DNA from: Celeribacter sp. PS-C1
GTDB taxonomy: Bacteria > Pseudomonadota > Alphaproteobacteria > Rhodobacterales > Rhodobacteraceae
Assembly (NCBI RefSeq): GCF_019429625.1
Contig: NZ_JAHXRW010000001.1
Location: forward strand, 248,001-312,000
Reading direction: 5' to 3'
DNA: 64,000 nucleotides
Every line of letters begins with the position of its first letter. Position 1 is the first letter of the stretch. The notes under the pieces are model-generated. The model searched no databases. It was given only the letters and a program-made list of their open reading frames with translations, and was not told the origin of the DNA. Positions 46,180 through 55,529 of the stretch are shown piece by piece. The position numbers and the translations under genes are program-made.

Positions 46180-47438
46180 TGTCCGCTAATCCCCCGATTT
46201 TTGCGACACTCGGCTGTCGCCTCAATGCCTATGAAACCGAGGCGATGAAAGAGCTGGCCGAGGCCAATGGCATCGAGAACGCTGTTGTGGTCAACACCTG
46301 TGCCGTGACCGCCGAAGCGGTGCGCAAAGCCCGCCAGGAGATTCGCAAGCTGCGGCGCGAAAACCCGGAGGCGAAGATCATCGTCACTGGATGTGCGGCC
46401 CAAACCGAGCCGGAGACTTTTGCCACAATGGGCGAGGTTGATCTGGTGATCGGCAATACGGAAAAGATGCAGCCCGAGACCTGGCAGAACATGGGGCCGA
46501 ATTTCATCGGCGACACCGAACGCGTGCAGGTCAATGACATCATGTCCGTGACGGAAACCGCCGGGCACCTCATCGACGGATTCGGACGGCACCGCGCCTA
46601 TGTGCAGGTGCAAAATGGCTGTGATCACCGTTGCACCTTCTGCATCATCCCCTATGGCCGGGGCAATTCGCGCTCTGTGCCAGCCGGTGTCGTGGTCGAT
46701 CAGATCAAGCGGCTGGTGGACAAGGGCTTCAACGAAGTGGTGCTCACAGGGGTTGATCTGACCTCTTGGGGGGCGGATTTGCCCGCGACCCCGCGTCTGG
46801 GCGATCTGGTGATGCGGATTTTGAAACTGGTGCCGGACCTGCGGCGCCTGCGAATCTCGTCGATTGATTCCATCGAGGCCGACGAGATGCTGATGCAGGC
46901 GATCGCCACCGAGCCGCGTTTGATGCCGCATTTGCACCTGTCCTTGCAGCATGGCGATGATTTGATCCTGAAACGCATGGCGCGGCGGCACCTGCGCGAT
47001 GATGCGATCCGCTTCTGCGAAGAGGCGCGCAAGCTGCGGCCCGAGATGACCTTTGGCGCCGACATCATCGCGGGGTTCCCGACAGAGACCGAGGCGCAAT
47101 TCGAGAATTCGATGAAGCTGGTGACCGACTGCGACCTGACGTGGCTGCATGTCTTTCCCTATTCGAAGCGCGAGGGCACGCCCGCCGCGAAAATTCCGCG
47201 TCAGGTGAATGGCAAGGTGATCCGTGACCGCGCCGCGCGGCTGCGGGCGATTGGGGACGAACAGGTTCACAAGCATTTGCAGGCCCAGATTGGGCGGGAG
47301 CATGTGATTCTGATGGAGAACCCGCATATGGGCCGGACGGAACAGTTCACGGAAGTGAGTTTCGAGACGGCTCAGGATGAGGGTGCGATCCTCAAAGCGG
47401 TGATCAGTGGCGTCAAGGGTACGCAGCTCACCGTATGA
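46179..47438 (+). CDS. mtaB: tRNA t6A37 methylthiotransferase MtaB
   Basis: This 419-residue radical-SAM enzyme converts t6A to ms2t6A at position 37 of tRNAs reading ANN codons. The N-terminal UPF0004 domain has Cys13, Cys41 and Cys72 for the auxiliary cluster. The radical-SAM triad is Cys148, Cys152 and Cys155 in GCDHRCTFCIIPYGRG. The TRAM-like C-terminus is short. It overlaps dapF and the GST gene on its two sides. Confidence 0.94.
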   Translation: MSANPPIFATLGCRLNAYETEAMKELAEANGIENAVVVNTCAVTAEAVRKARQEIRKLRRENPEAKIIVTGCAAQTEPETFATMGEVDLVIGNTEKMQPETWQNMGPNFIGDTERVQVNDIMSVTETAGHLIDGFGRHRAYVQVQNGCDHRCTFCIIPYGRGNSRSVPAGVVVDQIKRLVDKGFNEVVLTGVDLTSWGADLPATPRLGDLVMRILKLVPDLRRLRISSIDSIEADEMLMQAIATEPRLMPHLHLSLQHGDDLILKRMARRHLRDDAIRFCEEARKLRPEMTFGADIIAGFPTETEAQFENSMKLVTDCDLTWLHVFPYSKREGTPAAKIPRQVNGKVIRDRAARLRAIGDEQVHKHLQAQIGREHVILMENPHMGRTEQFTEVSFETAQDEGAILKAVISGVKGTQLTV

Positions 47439-48076
47439 AGCCGATTCTCTATTCCTTCCGCCGCTGTCCCTATGCGATGCGGGCGCGGCTAGCGATTGCC
47501 TCGGCCGGCATTGAAGTAGAGCTGCGCGAGGTGGTTCTTCGCGATAAGCCGCAGGAGATGCTTGAGGCCTCACCGAAAGGCACGGTGCCTGTGTTGATCA
47601 CGGAGACAGGCGTGATCGAGGAAAGCCGCGAGATTATGGAATGGGCGTTGGTGCAGAACGACCCGGAGGGGCTGTGCGATATGCCCGCCGAGGGCGAAGA
47701 CTGGATCGCGCAGATCGAAGGCCCGTTCAAGACTGCGCTGGACCGCTACAAGTATGAAACGCGCTATGAGGGTGTCGAACCTCTGGCGGAACGCGAGGCG
47801 GCGGCAGCCATCCTGAGGCAGGTGGACGGACAGCTGCGGGAACGCCTTTGGCTCTATGGTGACAGGCCCAGCTTCGCCGATCTGGCGACGATCACCTTCG
47901 TGCGACAATTCGCCATGGTGGACCGAGCATGGTTCGAGGGGGAGGATTGGACGGGGGTTCAGGGCTGGTTGGAACGTTTTTTGGCGTCCGAGCGGTTTGC
48001 GCAGATTATGCTGAAATATGCAAAATGGCAGCCGGGAGACGATCCGGTGGTTTTTCCGGCCATTTCACTGAATTGA
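47435..48076 (+). CDS. Glutathione S-transferase family protein
   Basis: This 213-residue protein starts SFRRCPYAMRARLAIA, a glutaredoxin-like CPYA motif with a single cysteine. It continues with SPKGTVPVL and EESREIMEWAL of the glutathione site, then a helical C-terminal domain. This is the omega/stringent-starvation type of GST. It overlaps mtaB (ATGA), a common arrangement in this family of bacteria. Substrate unknown. Confidence 0.87.
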   Translation: MKPILYSFRRCPYAMRARLAIASAGIEVELREVVLRDKPQEMLEASPKGTVPVLITETGVIEESREIMEWALVQNDPEGLCDMPAEGEDWIAQIEGPFKTALDRYKYETRYEGVEPLAEREAAAAILRQVDGQLRERLWLYGDRPSFADLATITFVRQFAMVDRAWFEGEDWTGVQGWLERFLASERFAQIMLKYAKWQPGDDPVVFPAISLN

Positions 48077-48320
48077 TAATCAACGAAAAACTCTCGTTAC
48101 CCGTAAATCGCGTCGATGTTAGTGAATATAGGTATCTCGGAGATGTATCTTACCTGTCCCCAAGACACCACACCGCGACAGATCGCGTGTGTTCACAATT
48201 CATTGAATGCTAGACGTGGGCGTCTACGCTCGCTAAAACCGCCTGCGAAGGGCTGCGGGAAAACTGCGGCCTCTCATGCATTGGCCGGGGAGGACCGGCC
48301 GAAGAAATTGGAGAATTGCA

Positions 48321-48884
48321 GTGTCCCACGTAGATGAACACGAAGGCACCCGACGCGATTTCCTGTACTACGCCACTGGTGGCGCTGGTGCAGTTGCCGC
48401 CGGTGCCGCAGTCTGGCCGCTGGTCAACCAGATGAACCCCTCCGCAGACGTTCAGGCGCTTAGCTCGATCCGCGTTGACATCAGCGGCATCGAGGTCGGC
48501 ACGCAGCTGACCGTCAAGTGGCGCGGCAAGCCGGTGTTCATCCGTCGTCGCACCCAGGATGAAATCGACGCGGCACGCGCGGTGACCATGGATGAACTGG
48601 TCGACCCGATCGCGCGCAACGACAACAAAGATGCGGCGCTCGACGCCGAAGATCAGAACCGCACCATGGACGAAGCTGGCGAATGGCTCGTTATGATGGG
48701 CGTCTGCACCCACCTCGGCTGCGTGCCGCTGGGCGATGGCGCTGGTGATTTTGGCGGCTGGTTCTGCCCGTGTCACGGTTCTCACTACGATACCTCCGGT
48801 CGTATCCGTAAAGGGCCGGCGCCCGAGAACCTTCCGGTTCCGACTGCCGCCTTCGACGGCGACACCGAGATTGTTCTGGGCTAA
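48321..48884 (+). CDS. petA: Ubiquinol-cytochrome c reductase iron-sulfur (Rieske) subunit
   Basis: This 187-residue subunit of the bc1 complex has a twin-arginine N-terminus ([12 protein letters not shown]) with one membrane helix (about 18-36). The Rieske centre is bound by Cys129 and His131 of CTHLGC and Cys149 and His152 of CPCHGSH, with Cys134 and Cys151 forming the disulfide. The start is GTG at 48321 with GGAG seven bases upstream. It is the first gene of petABC. The 244 bases before it hold the promoter region, with no clear motif I can name. Confidence 0.96.
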   Translation: MSHVDEHEGTRRDFLYYATGGAGAVAAGAAVWPLVNQMNPSADVQALSSIRVDISGIEVGTQLTVKWRGKPVFIRRRTQDEIDAARAVTMDELVDPIARNDNKDAALDAEDQNRTMDEAGEWLVMMGVCTHLGCVPLGDGAGDFGGWFCPCHGSHYDTSGRIRKGPAPENLPVPTAAFDGDTEIVLG

Positions 48885-48895
48885 GGGAGGAACTT

Positions 48896-50209
48896 ATGTC
48901 TGGTATTCCGCACGACCATTACGAGCCGAAGACGACCTTTACCAAAGGCGTCGAGAAACGGCTTCCTATCATCGGCCTGATCTACGGCACGCTGATGATC
49001 CCGACGCCTAAAAACCTGAACTGGATGTGGATCTGGGGCATCGTCCTTGCGTTCTGCCTCGCGCTTCAGATTGTCACCGGTATCGTTCTGGTGATGCACT
49101 ACACCCCGCATGTCGATCTGGCCTTCGCCTCTGTCGAACACATCATGCGTGACGTGAACGGCGGACATATGCTGCGTTATCTGCACGCCAACGGCGCATC
49201 GCTGTTCTTCTTCGCTGTGTATCTGCATATTTTCCGCGGTCTCTACTACGGTTCCTACAAGGCGCCGCGCGAGATCACCTGGATCATCGGCATGATCATC
49301 TACCTCTTGATGATGGCAACCGGCTTTATGGGCTACGTGCTGCCCTGGGGTCAGATGTCCTTCTGGGGTGCGACCGTGATCACCGGCCTCTTTGGCGCAA
49401 TCCCGTTCATCGGTGAACCGATCCAGACTTGGCTTCTGGGCGGACCGGCCGTGGACAACGCTACGCTGAACCGCTTCTTCTCGCTGCACTACCTCCTGCC
49501 CTTCGTGATCGCAGGTCTGGTCATCGTGCACATCTGGGCTTTCCACAACACCGGCAACAACAACCCCACGGGTGTTGAAGTGCGCCGCACCTCGAAAGCC
49601 GAAGCCGAGAAAGACACACTGCCGTTCTGGCCGTATTTCGTGATCAAAGACCTCTTCGCCCTAGGCGTGGTGTTGATCGCCTTCTTCGCGGTTGTCGGCT
49701 TCATGCCGAACTACCTGGGCCACCCGGACAACTACATCGAAGCCAACCCGCTTTCGACGCCTGCACACATCGTGCCGGAATGGTACTTCCTGCCGTTCTA
49801 CGCGATCCTGCGTGCCTTCACCGCTGACGTTTGGGCCGTGCAACTCGTGTCCATGCTCACCGGCGGCATCGTTGATGCGAAATTCTTCGGTGTGCTCGCC
49901 ATGTTCGGCGCCATCATCGCCATGGCCCTCGTGCCGTGGCTGGACACCTCGACCGTGCGTTCGGGCAAATATCGTCCGAGCTTCAAATGGTGGTTCTGGC
50001 TTCTGGCCGTGGACTTCATCGTGCTGATGTGGGTTGGCGCCATGCCGACTGACGGCATCTACCCGTATATCTCGCTGATCGGTGCAACCTATTGGTTCGC
50101 CTACTTCTTCGTGATCCTCCCGCTTCTGGGTGTGCTCGAGAAACCGGCCCCGCTGCCGGCCTCTATCGAAGAAGATTTCGCGTCCCACTATCCGGGCGCG
50201 GCAGAGTGA
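48896..50209 (+). CDS. petB: Cytochrome b of the bc1 complex
   Basis: This 437-residue membrane protein carries the two b haems and both quinone sites. Haem-ligand histidines lie in [23 protein letters not shown] and [17 protein letters not shown], and the quinol-oxidation PEWY motif is in VPEWYFLPF. The length matches the longer alphaproteobacterial form. It follows petA after 11 bases and precedes petC by 17. Confidence 0.97.
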   Translation: MSGIPHDHYEPKTTFTKGVEKRLPIIGLIYGTLMIPTPKNLNWMWIWGIVLAFCLALQIVTGIVLVMHYTPHVDLAFASVEHIMRDVNGGHMLRYLHANGASLFFFAVYLHIFRGLYYGSYKAPREITWIIGMIIYLLMMATGFMGYVLPWGQMSFWGATVITGLFGAIPFIGEPIQTWLLGGPAVDNATLNRFFSLHYLLPFVIAGLVIVHIWAFHNTGNNNPTGVEVRRTSKAEAEKDTLPFWPYFVIKDLFALGVVLIAFFAVVGFMPNYLGHPDNYIEANPLSTPAHIVPEWYFLPFYAILRAFTADVWAVQLVSMLTGGIVDAKFFGVLAMFGAIIAMALVPWLDTSTVRSGKYRPSFKWWFWLLAVDFIVLMWVGAMPTDGIYPYISLIGATYWFAYFFVILPLLGVLEKPAPLPASIEEDFASHYPGAAE

Positions 50210-50226
50210 GAAAGGAAACAGGGACA

Positions 50227-51045
50227 ATGATCAAGAACCTCACCCTCTCCGCCCTCACCGCTTTGGGTCTTTCTGCCACGGCCGCTCTGGCCGCTGGCGA
50301 AGGCGGGCACATCCATGACGTGGACTTCTCCTTTGAGGGCCCGTTTGGCAAATATGACCAGATGCAGCTTCAGCGCGGTCTTCAGATCTACACTGAGGTC
50401 TGTTCCGCCTGTCACGGCATGAAGTTCGTGCCGATCCGCACCCTCGCGGATGAAGGTGGCCCGCAGCTTCCCGAAGATCAGGTGCGCGCCTATGCGTCCC
50501 AGCTTTTGGTCGCTGACGAAGCCGCGAACATGCATCTCTACGACTATAACGAAGGTGCCGCACGTCCGCTGACCGAGAACGACCACTTCCCGGCCAACGA
50601 AGCGCAAAATGCACCGGATCTTTCGCTGATGGCGAAGGCCCGTGCGGGCTTCCACGGTCCGGCTGGCCTCGGGATCAACCAGTTCCTCAAAGGTATTGGT
50701 GGCCCTGAGTACATCGTCGCCATTCTCACCGGTTACACCGGCGAAGAGAAAGTCGAAGCGGGCACCACCTATTACGAGAACACCGCCTTCTCGACCGGTT
50801 GGATCGCCATGGCCCCGCCGCTTTATGGTGAGGACGTCGAATTTGCTGACGGTCACTCCAATGAGTTGCACCACGAAGCCGAAGATGTTGCGGCCTTCCT
50901 GATGTGGGCGGCTGAGCCCAAGATGATGGCCCGCAAGAAAGCCGGTTTCGTTGCCGTGACCTTCCTTGTGATCCTGACCTCGCTTTTGTACCTGACGAAC
51001 AAAAAGCTTTGGGCACCGCACAAAGGCAAAAAGACCACGCTCTGA
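50227..51045 (+). CDS. petC: Cytochrome c1
   Basis: This 272-residue haem protein has a signal peptide (residues about 1-22, ending ALAA), the haem motif CSACH (Cys59, Cys62, His63), and a C-terminal anchor helix ([15 protein letters not shown]) with a basic tail. It passes electrons from the Rieske centre to cytochrome c. The ATG at 50227 is used; the upstream in-frame opening is inside petB. The operon ends at the terminator at 51068. Confidence 0.96.
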   Translation: MIKNLTLSALTALGLSATAALAAGEGGHIHDVDFSFEGPFGKYDQMQLQRGLQIYTEVCSACHGMKFVPIRTLADEGGPQLPEDQVRAYASQLLVADEAANMHLYDYNEGAARPLTENDHFPANEAQNAPDLSLMAKARAGFHGPAGLGINQFLKGIGGPEYIVAILTGYTGEEKVEAGTTYYENTAFSTGWIAMAPPLYGEDVEFADGHSNELHHEAEDVAAFLMWAAEPKMMARKKAGFVAVTFLVILTSLLYLTNKKLWAPHKGKKTTL

Positions 51046-51067
51046 TTTTAGAGTTGGTTCGAAACAG

Positions 51068-51096
51068 AAAGCGCCCCGATTTGGGGCGCTTTTTTA
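51068..51096. terminator. Bidirectional terminator between petC and thiQ
   Basis: AAAGCGCCCC pairs with GGGGCGCTTT around GATTT-type loop bases, with a T run on the plus strand and AAA on the other. It ends petABC, and thiQ ends just beside it from the opposite side. Confidence 0.9.
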
Positions 51097-51789
51097 TGTT
51101 CCGATGTAGGCTTTGAGCCCTTCAGGCGGATCGGCTTTCATCTCCGCCCAGTCTCGCGGCGGCTGGCATTGACCGTCTTCGATCCAGATCACCAGATCGG
51201 CAAAGCGGTCCACATCCGCAATATCATGGGTGACCATCAACATCGTCGCGCCGAGTTTCTCGCTGACCTCTTTGGCCAACCCGATCATCTCGCCGCGCAT
51301 TGCCGGACCCAGCGCGGAAAAGGGCTCGTCCAGCAGGATCAAAGGCTTTTCCTGCACCAACACTCTTGCGAGCGCGACACGGCTTTGTTGACCGCCCGAA
51401 AGCTCCGCAGGGCGGCGGACCTCCATGCCTGTTAGACCGACGGCACTGAGCGCTTCGGACACACGCTCCTGCTCCGCCTTGCTCAGTCGGAGGCTGGGCT
51501 TGATCCCAAGCCCGACATTCTGCGCCGCTGTCATATGGGCAAATAGATTGTTGTCCTGAAACAGATGCGAGATCGGCCGCTCGTGGGGCAGGGCCTGTGT
51601 CACGTCTTTTGTGTCCCAAAGCATTGCGCCGGCGTCCGGCGCCTCGAACCCACCGATTAGCGATAACAGCGTGGATTTACCCGCGCCCGATGGGCCGATG
51701 ATGGCGACACGCGCTCCATCGGGGATCGAAAAGTCTCCGGAAAGAGTGAAATTACCCTGCGTCAGACGGATGGATCGAAGCTCAAGCAC
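51094..51789 (-). CDS. thiQ: Thiamin ABC transporter ATP-binding protein
   Basis: This 231-residue ATPase has Walker A GPSGAGKST, signature LSGGQQSRVALARVL, Walker B LILLDEP and switch His in MVTHD. It has a ThiQ-like short C-terminus. It powers thiamin import with ThiP and ThiB encoded upstream, overlapping thiP by eight bases. Substrate is fixed by the neighbours and the TPP riboswitch at the operon start. Confidence 0.94.
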   Translation of the reverse strand: MLELRSIRLTQGNFTLSGDFSIPDGARVAIIGPSGAGKSTLLSLIGGFEAPDAGAMLWDTKDVTQALPHERPISHLFQDNNLFAHMTAAQNVGLGIKPSLRLSKAEQERVSEALSAVGLTGMEVRRPAELSGGQQSRVALARVLVQEKPLILLDEPFSALGPAMRGEMIGLAKEVSEKLGATMLMVTHDIADVDRFADLVIWIEDGQCQPPRDWAEMKADPPEGLKAYIGT

Positions 51790-53326
51790 GGCGTCTCCCC
51801 CAAAGATCGAAGATGTAAAACAGAGCCAAACTCAGCCCCAAAAGCAGCAAAGCCGCCCCCATCGCCTGATCCATGCGATAAGATCCCATGAGGCGATAAA
51901 TCTGTAGTGGCAACGTTGCGGCTTCCGGGCGGGCGAAAAGGGCGATTACGCCCAAATCCCCCATCGAAAGGGCCGCGGCAAGACCCGCAGAGAACCCCAT
52001 AGGTACGCGCAGGCGTGGGAAAAGAACGAGCCGAACCCGGCTGAAACCAGTCAAACCAAGACTGTCAGACAGGCGCCCGTAGTCACGCTCTGCGCCACTC
52101 AGAGCCGGACCCAAGGCGCGCAAGATAAAGGGCATCGACATCACAGCATTGACTAAAGCCGTGATCGGCAAGGCCCAATCGGCGGGATCGGTGACAGCAA
52201 AGAGCACGATGTAAAGCCCCGTGCCCATCACCAGTGGCGAGGCAGCGATGGAGGACATGCCGATGATCTCAAGGCTACGAAACCGAAGCGCGGAAAGGGC
52301 GAGAGCCAGAGACATGAAGATCGCCAGAAATGCGGAGCCGATGGCCGTCAAAATCGACCGCAATGCCGCAGACCAGACGGAGGCAGGTAGGTCCAGAAGC
52401 CCCGGCGCGCCACGCAAGGCAATGGCGAGCAGGGGCGTCAAAAGAAAGACGCTGATCAGACCAACCCAGAGCATATCCAGCGCACGTGCAGAAGTATTGC
52501 GGGCGTCGAAGCGTTGCACCACGCGATGAAGCCCGCCGGACCCCATCTGTGGAACGCGAAATTTCAAAGAGGCAGCCGCCGCGACAGCGCAGATCGCCAC
52601 TTGGATCAGCGCCAGAAGCGAGGCTTTGCCAAGGTTGAAATCATAGCGAAACGCCTCGTAGATCGCGAGCTCGACCGTGGTCGCCTTGGGGCCGCCGCCA
52701 AAGGTGAGCGCGATGGCAAAGGAGGTGGTGCAGATCAGGAAAATGACGGTGAAGGCGCCGGGCACGATCTCTTTGAGCATCGGCAGTTCTAGGTGACGAA
52801 AAATATCACGTGGGCCGAAGTGCAGCGAGGAGGCGAGACGGAATCTTTCAGCCGGAATCGCCCCCCAACCCTGAAGCAGAAGCCGGGTTGCCAAAGGCAG
52901 GTTGAAAAACACATGCGCCAATACGACACCGTGAAAGCCGTAGATCGAAATAGGCTCTAATCCCGCCCAACTGAGCGCAACAGAGACAAATCCCGCATTG
53001 CCGAACACAGCCGTCAAGCCGAGGATCGCCACGATGGTGGGCAAGATAAAAGGCGCGCCCAAAAGCGTGATCAACAGGCCGCGACCCGGAAAGCTGCGCC
53101 GCGCCAAAGCGCGCGCGGCGGGAATGGCGAAGAGGATGGAGAGTGCGGCGGACAGGAGCGCCTGCACCACCGTGAAACGCACTGCCATCCAGTCAAAACG
53201 GGAGAGGGCGGAAAAGCTTTCCGCCCGCAAGGCCACCGCGCCCAATGTGCCAAAGCTCAAAGCGGCGACCAAAGCCGCCGTGATGAGACCGGGCCAGAGG
53301 ATTACTGAGAAAACGCGCTGCGCCAT
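51782..53326 (-). CDS. thiP: Thiamin ABC transporter permease
   Basis: This 514-residue membrane protein has two fused permease domains of about six helices each. The EAA-type coupling loops are near AIPAERFRLASSLHFGPRDI and ERDYGRLSDSLGLTGFSRVRLV. It resembles FbpB-type permeases but lies between thiB and thiQ behind a TPP riboswitch. The start at 53326 overlaps thiB by 25 bases. Confidence 0.93.
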   Translation of the reverse strand: MAQRVFSVILWPGLITAALVAALSFGTLGAVALRAESFSALSRFDWMAVRFTVVQALLSAALSILFAIPAARALARRSFPGRGLLITLLGAPFILPTIVAILGLTAVFGNAGFVSVALSWAGLEPISIYGFHGVVLAHVFFNLPLATRLLLQGWGAIPAERFRLASSLHFGPRDIFRHLELPMLKEIVPGAFTVIFLICTTSFAIALTFGGGPKATTVELAIYEAFRYDFNLGKASLLALIQVAICAVAAAASLKFRVPQMGSGGLHRVVQRFDARNTSARALDMLWVGLISVFLLTPLLAIALRGAPGLLDLPASVWSAALRSILTAIGSAFLAIFMSLALALSALRFRSLEIIGMSSIAASPLVMGTGLYIVLFAVTDPADWALPITALVNAVMSMPFILRALGPALSGAERDYGRLSDSLGLTGFSRVRLVLFPRLRVPMGFSAGLAAALSMGDLGVIALFARPEAATLPLQIYRLMGSYRMDQAMGAALLLLGLSLALFYIFDLWGRRRA

Positions 53327-54276
53327 TCAGAAATCGCTTCATCCCGCAGGGCTGCGGCTTCGTCCTCACCCAAAAGAATCGCCTTATCGGGATAGTTCAG
53401 CTGCGAAAACGCCTCGGGCCATTGCTCTTTCGGAAGTGCGGAGGGATAGGACCAGTTGGCGGTGGGAATGATGTTTTGGAACGCAGGCGACAGGACGAAA
53501 TTCATAAACTGATCCGCCAATTCCGGCTGATCCGTGCCTGCAAGTTTCGCGGTCAGTTCGACGGACATGTAATGCCCTTCGTCGAAGAGGGCTGCGGATT
53601 TGGTTTCGTCCTCTTCTGCGATGATGTGATAGGCGGGGGAGACGGTGTAGGAGAGCACCATATCGACCTGACCGTCGGTGAACATACCGTAGGCCTCCGA
53701 CCAGCCTTTGGTCACGGTGGTCACCTTGGGCGCCAGTTTCGCCCAGGCCTCTTCGACCTCATCGCCAAAGACTTCGTGCCCCCAAAGGACCAGCGTTAGA
53801 CCCGAACTCGAGGTGCGCGGGTCTTGAATGGCGATTTTCCAGTCTTGGTCGGAATTCACCAGTTCATGAAAGGATTTCGGCGGATTGGTGATTTTTGTGT
53901 TGTCATAGACAAAGGCCGCGAAAGACCAATCGAAGGGCAAAAACGTCTCATCCGTCCACTCAATCGGCATGGTCAGGGGTGACAGGTCCACGCCATGGGG
54001 CGCGAACAGACCGGTGTCGCGGGCTTGTTTCATCGCATCCACGTTGATGCCGATCGCGACGTCTGCCTCTGTCCGCGCGCCCTCAAGGCGAATGCGCGGA
54101 AGGACATCGCCGGTGATATATTCCAGCTCGCATCCGCATTGTTCTTCGAAGGCCGCCTTGATTGCGGGTCCGGGGCCCCATTCGGAGGCAAAATAATCCG
54201 GGGCGTAAACGGTGAGGGTCTCTGCCTGTGCAGAGGTTGCAGCCAGTAGGGCCGCAAGGGTCAATCCATATTTCAT
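53302..54276 (-). CDS. thiB: Periplasmic thiamin-binding protein
   Basis: This 324-residue protein has a signal peptide (MKYGLTLAALLAATSAQA) and the ThiB opening ETLTVYAPDYFASEWGPGPAIKAAFEEQCGCELEYI, with the conserved paired cysteines. Relatives bind thiamin, thiamin phosphate and TPP. The start ATG at 54276 has GGAG six bases upstream; an in-frame ATG six codons earlier covers that site. First gene of thiBPQ, under the riboswitch. Confidence 0.94.
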   Translation of the reverse strand: MKYGLTLAALLAATSAQAETLTVYAPDYFASEWGPGPAIKAAFEEQCGCELEYITGDVLPRIRLEGARTEADVAIGINVDAMKQARDTGLFAPHGVDLSPLTMPIEWTDETFLPFDWSFAAFVYDNTKITNPPKSFHELVNSDQDWKIAIQDPRTSSSGLTLVLWGHEVFGDEVEEAWAKLAPKVTTVTKGWSEAYGMFTDGQVDMVLSYTVSPAYHIIAEEDETKSAALFDEGHYMSVELTAKLAGTDQPELADQFMNFVLSPAFQNIIPTANWSYPSALPKEQWPEAFSQLNYPDKAILLGEDEAAALRDEAISEWRSAFSQ

Positions 54277-54332
54277 GGCTCGCTCCATAGTCATATGGGC
54301 GAAGAAAAAGGTCGCGTGTGGAACATCGCTGA

Positions 54333-54420
54333 TACCTTCCCTCCGCCGGTGTTAGCCGGTTCAGGTTCAACGGGTTCGCGTTTGCATCTCAGCCGTGTTT
54401 GACACGGGCACCCCGAGGTA
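54333..54420 (-). ncRNA. TPP riboswitch (THI element) upstream of thiB
   Basis: The transcript has GGGGTGCC, CTGAGATG, GAACCCG, GAACCTGAACCGG and the GCGGAGGGAAGGT end. P1 forms from TACCT (54420-54416) and AGGTA (54337-54333). Downstream, AAGGT and GCG of the 3' side can pair with CGC and ACCTT before a T5 run (about 54305-54309), a possible terminator. The aptamer is clear; the switching direction is not. Confidence 0.95.
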
Positions 54421-54563
54421 GGCGCGAAGCTAGTGATCCGGGGCGTCAAACGCAAGCCCCATGGAAATGATAACGGACGCATAACAGGTCTTTGATGGCG
54501 AAGAGATGGACCCGGAACGGGGATGTGCATAGACTCTATCCATCTTACTGGTTGGAGGATGCC

Positions 54564-55472
54564 ATGAAGGTTGCGAGTTTTGTGTTTGTGGGCGCCGTGG
54601 CCCTGGCGGCCCCGGTTTTCGCCAATTCTGTGCCGGTCGGGTTCAGCACGAAAGTAATGTGCGAGGGTCTTTCGGGCCGCGTTGGGTTCGCCGATGAGGC
54701 TGCCATGCTCGAGATGGATGAGCGCCTTGTGACCCTGCCCCAGACGCTCTCTGCCTCAGGCGCGCGCTATGAGGACGAGGCGGAAGATGTCCTGTTCTGG
54801 ATTAAGGGCGAAGAGGCGCTTTTGGGCTGGAATGGGGTCGAAATGAACTGTGCGCTTGCGGGGGGCGAGGCACCTTGGACGGCGCGTGGGAATGAGCCGG
54901 GTTGGCGTGTTTCGGTGAGCGAAGGTCAGATGCTGGCTGAATTGGACTACGGTGAAACCGTGGTCGAAGCTGAGTTGCCGGTGGCGCAGTTGCGTGACGA
55001 GGGCCTTCTCTACGACGCGACTGAGCTTGATCTTTTAGTGTCACCAGAGCTTTGTCGTGACGACATGTCAGGGCAAGTCTATCCGGAAACGGTGACCTTG
55101 ACCCGTGGCGAGACCTCATTTCGAGGCTGCGCGGGGGAGACGATGGACCTTTTGAGCGGACCGGAGTGGCAAATCGAGGATGTCGCGGGGGCTGGCGTGA
55201 TTGACGCAAGCAACGCGACGCTGGCGTTCGACGGTGACCGGGTCGCGGGCTCGACCGGTTGCAATCGCTATATGGGCGGAGTTGAGGTGACCGGCGACGG
55301 TCTTCGTTTCGGTCAGCTGGCATCCACCCAAATGATGTGCCCGGAGTCCCTGATGCAGCAGGAGGCGCGTGTTTTGGAGGCTCTGGCTAAAGTGGAGCGA
55401 TTCGACATCGACGAGACCGGCGCGCTTGTGCTCTACAGTCAGGGTGAGCGGCTGATCACGGCACGTCGCTAA
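54564..55472 (+). CDS. Secreted META-domain (HslJ-like) protein
   Basis: This 302-residue protein has a signal peptide (residues 1-20, ending PVFA). An N-terminal domain of about 170 residues resembles the small COG3650-type module (FWIKGEEALLGWNG, then GNEPGWRVSVSEGQMLAELDYGE). The C-terminal META domain (about 205-300) has STGCNRYMGGVEV and STQMMCPE. HslJ-like proteins are linked to novobiocin and stress tolerance in E. coli; function here is unknown. GGAGG precedes the ATG at 54564. Confidence 0.85.
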   Translation: MKVASFVFVGAVALAAPVFANSVPVGFSTKVMCEGLSGRVGFADEAAMLEMDERLVTLPQTLSASGARYEDEAEDVLFWIKGEEALLGWNGVEMNCALAGGEAPWTARGNEPGWRVSVSEGQMLAELDYGETVVEAELPVAQLRDEGLLYDATELDLLVSPELCRDDMSGQVYPETVTLTRGETSFRGCAGETMDLLSGPEWQIEDVAGAGVIDASNATLAFDGDRVAGSTGCNRYMGGVEVTGDGLRFGQLASTQMMCPESLMQQEARVLEALAKVERFDIDETGALVLYSQGERLITARR

Positions 55473-55476
55473 TATG

Positions 55477-55508
55477 AAACGCCGCCCCGAATGGAGCGGC
55501 GTTTATAT
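55477..55508. terminator. Terminator between the META gene and ilvD
   Basis: AAACGCCGC (55477-55485) pairs with GCGGCGTTT (55496-55504) around ten bases. It lies between two convergent genes. T runs are short in both directions. Confidence 0.65.
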
Positions 55509-55529
55509 CTTTATAGCTGGATTAGAGCC

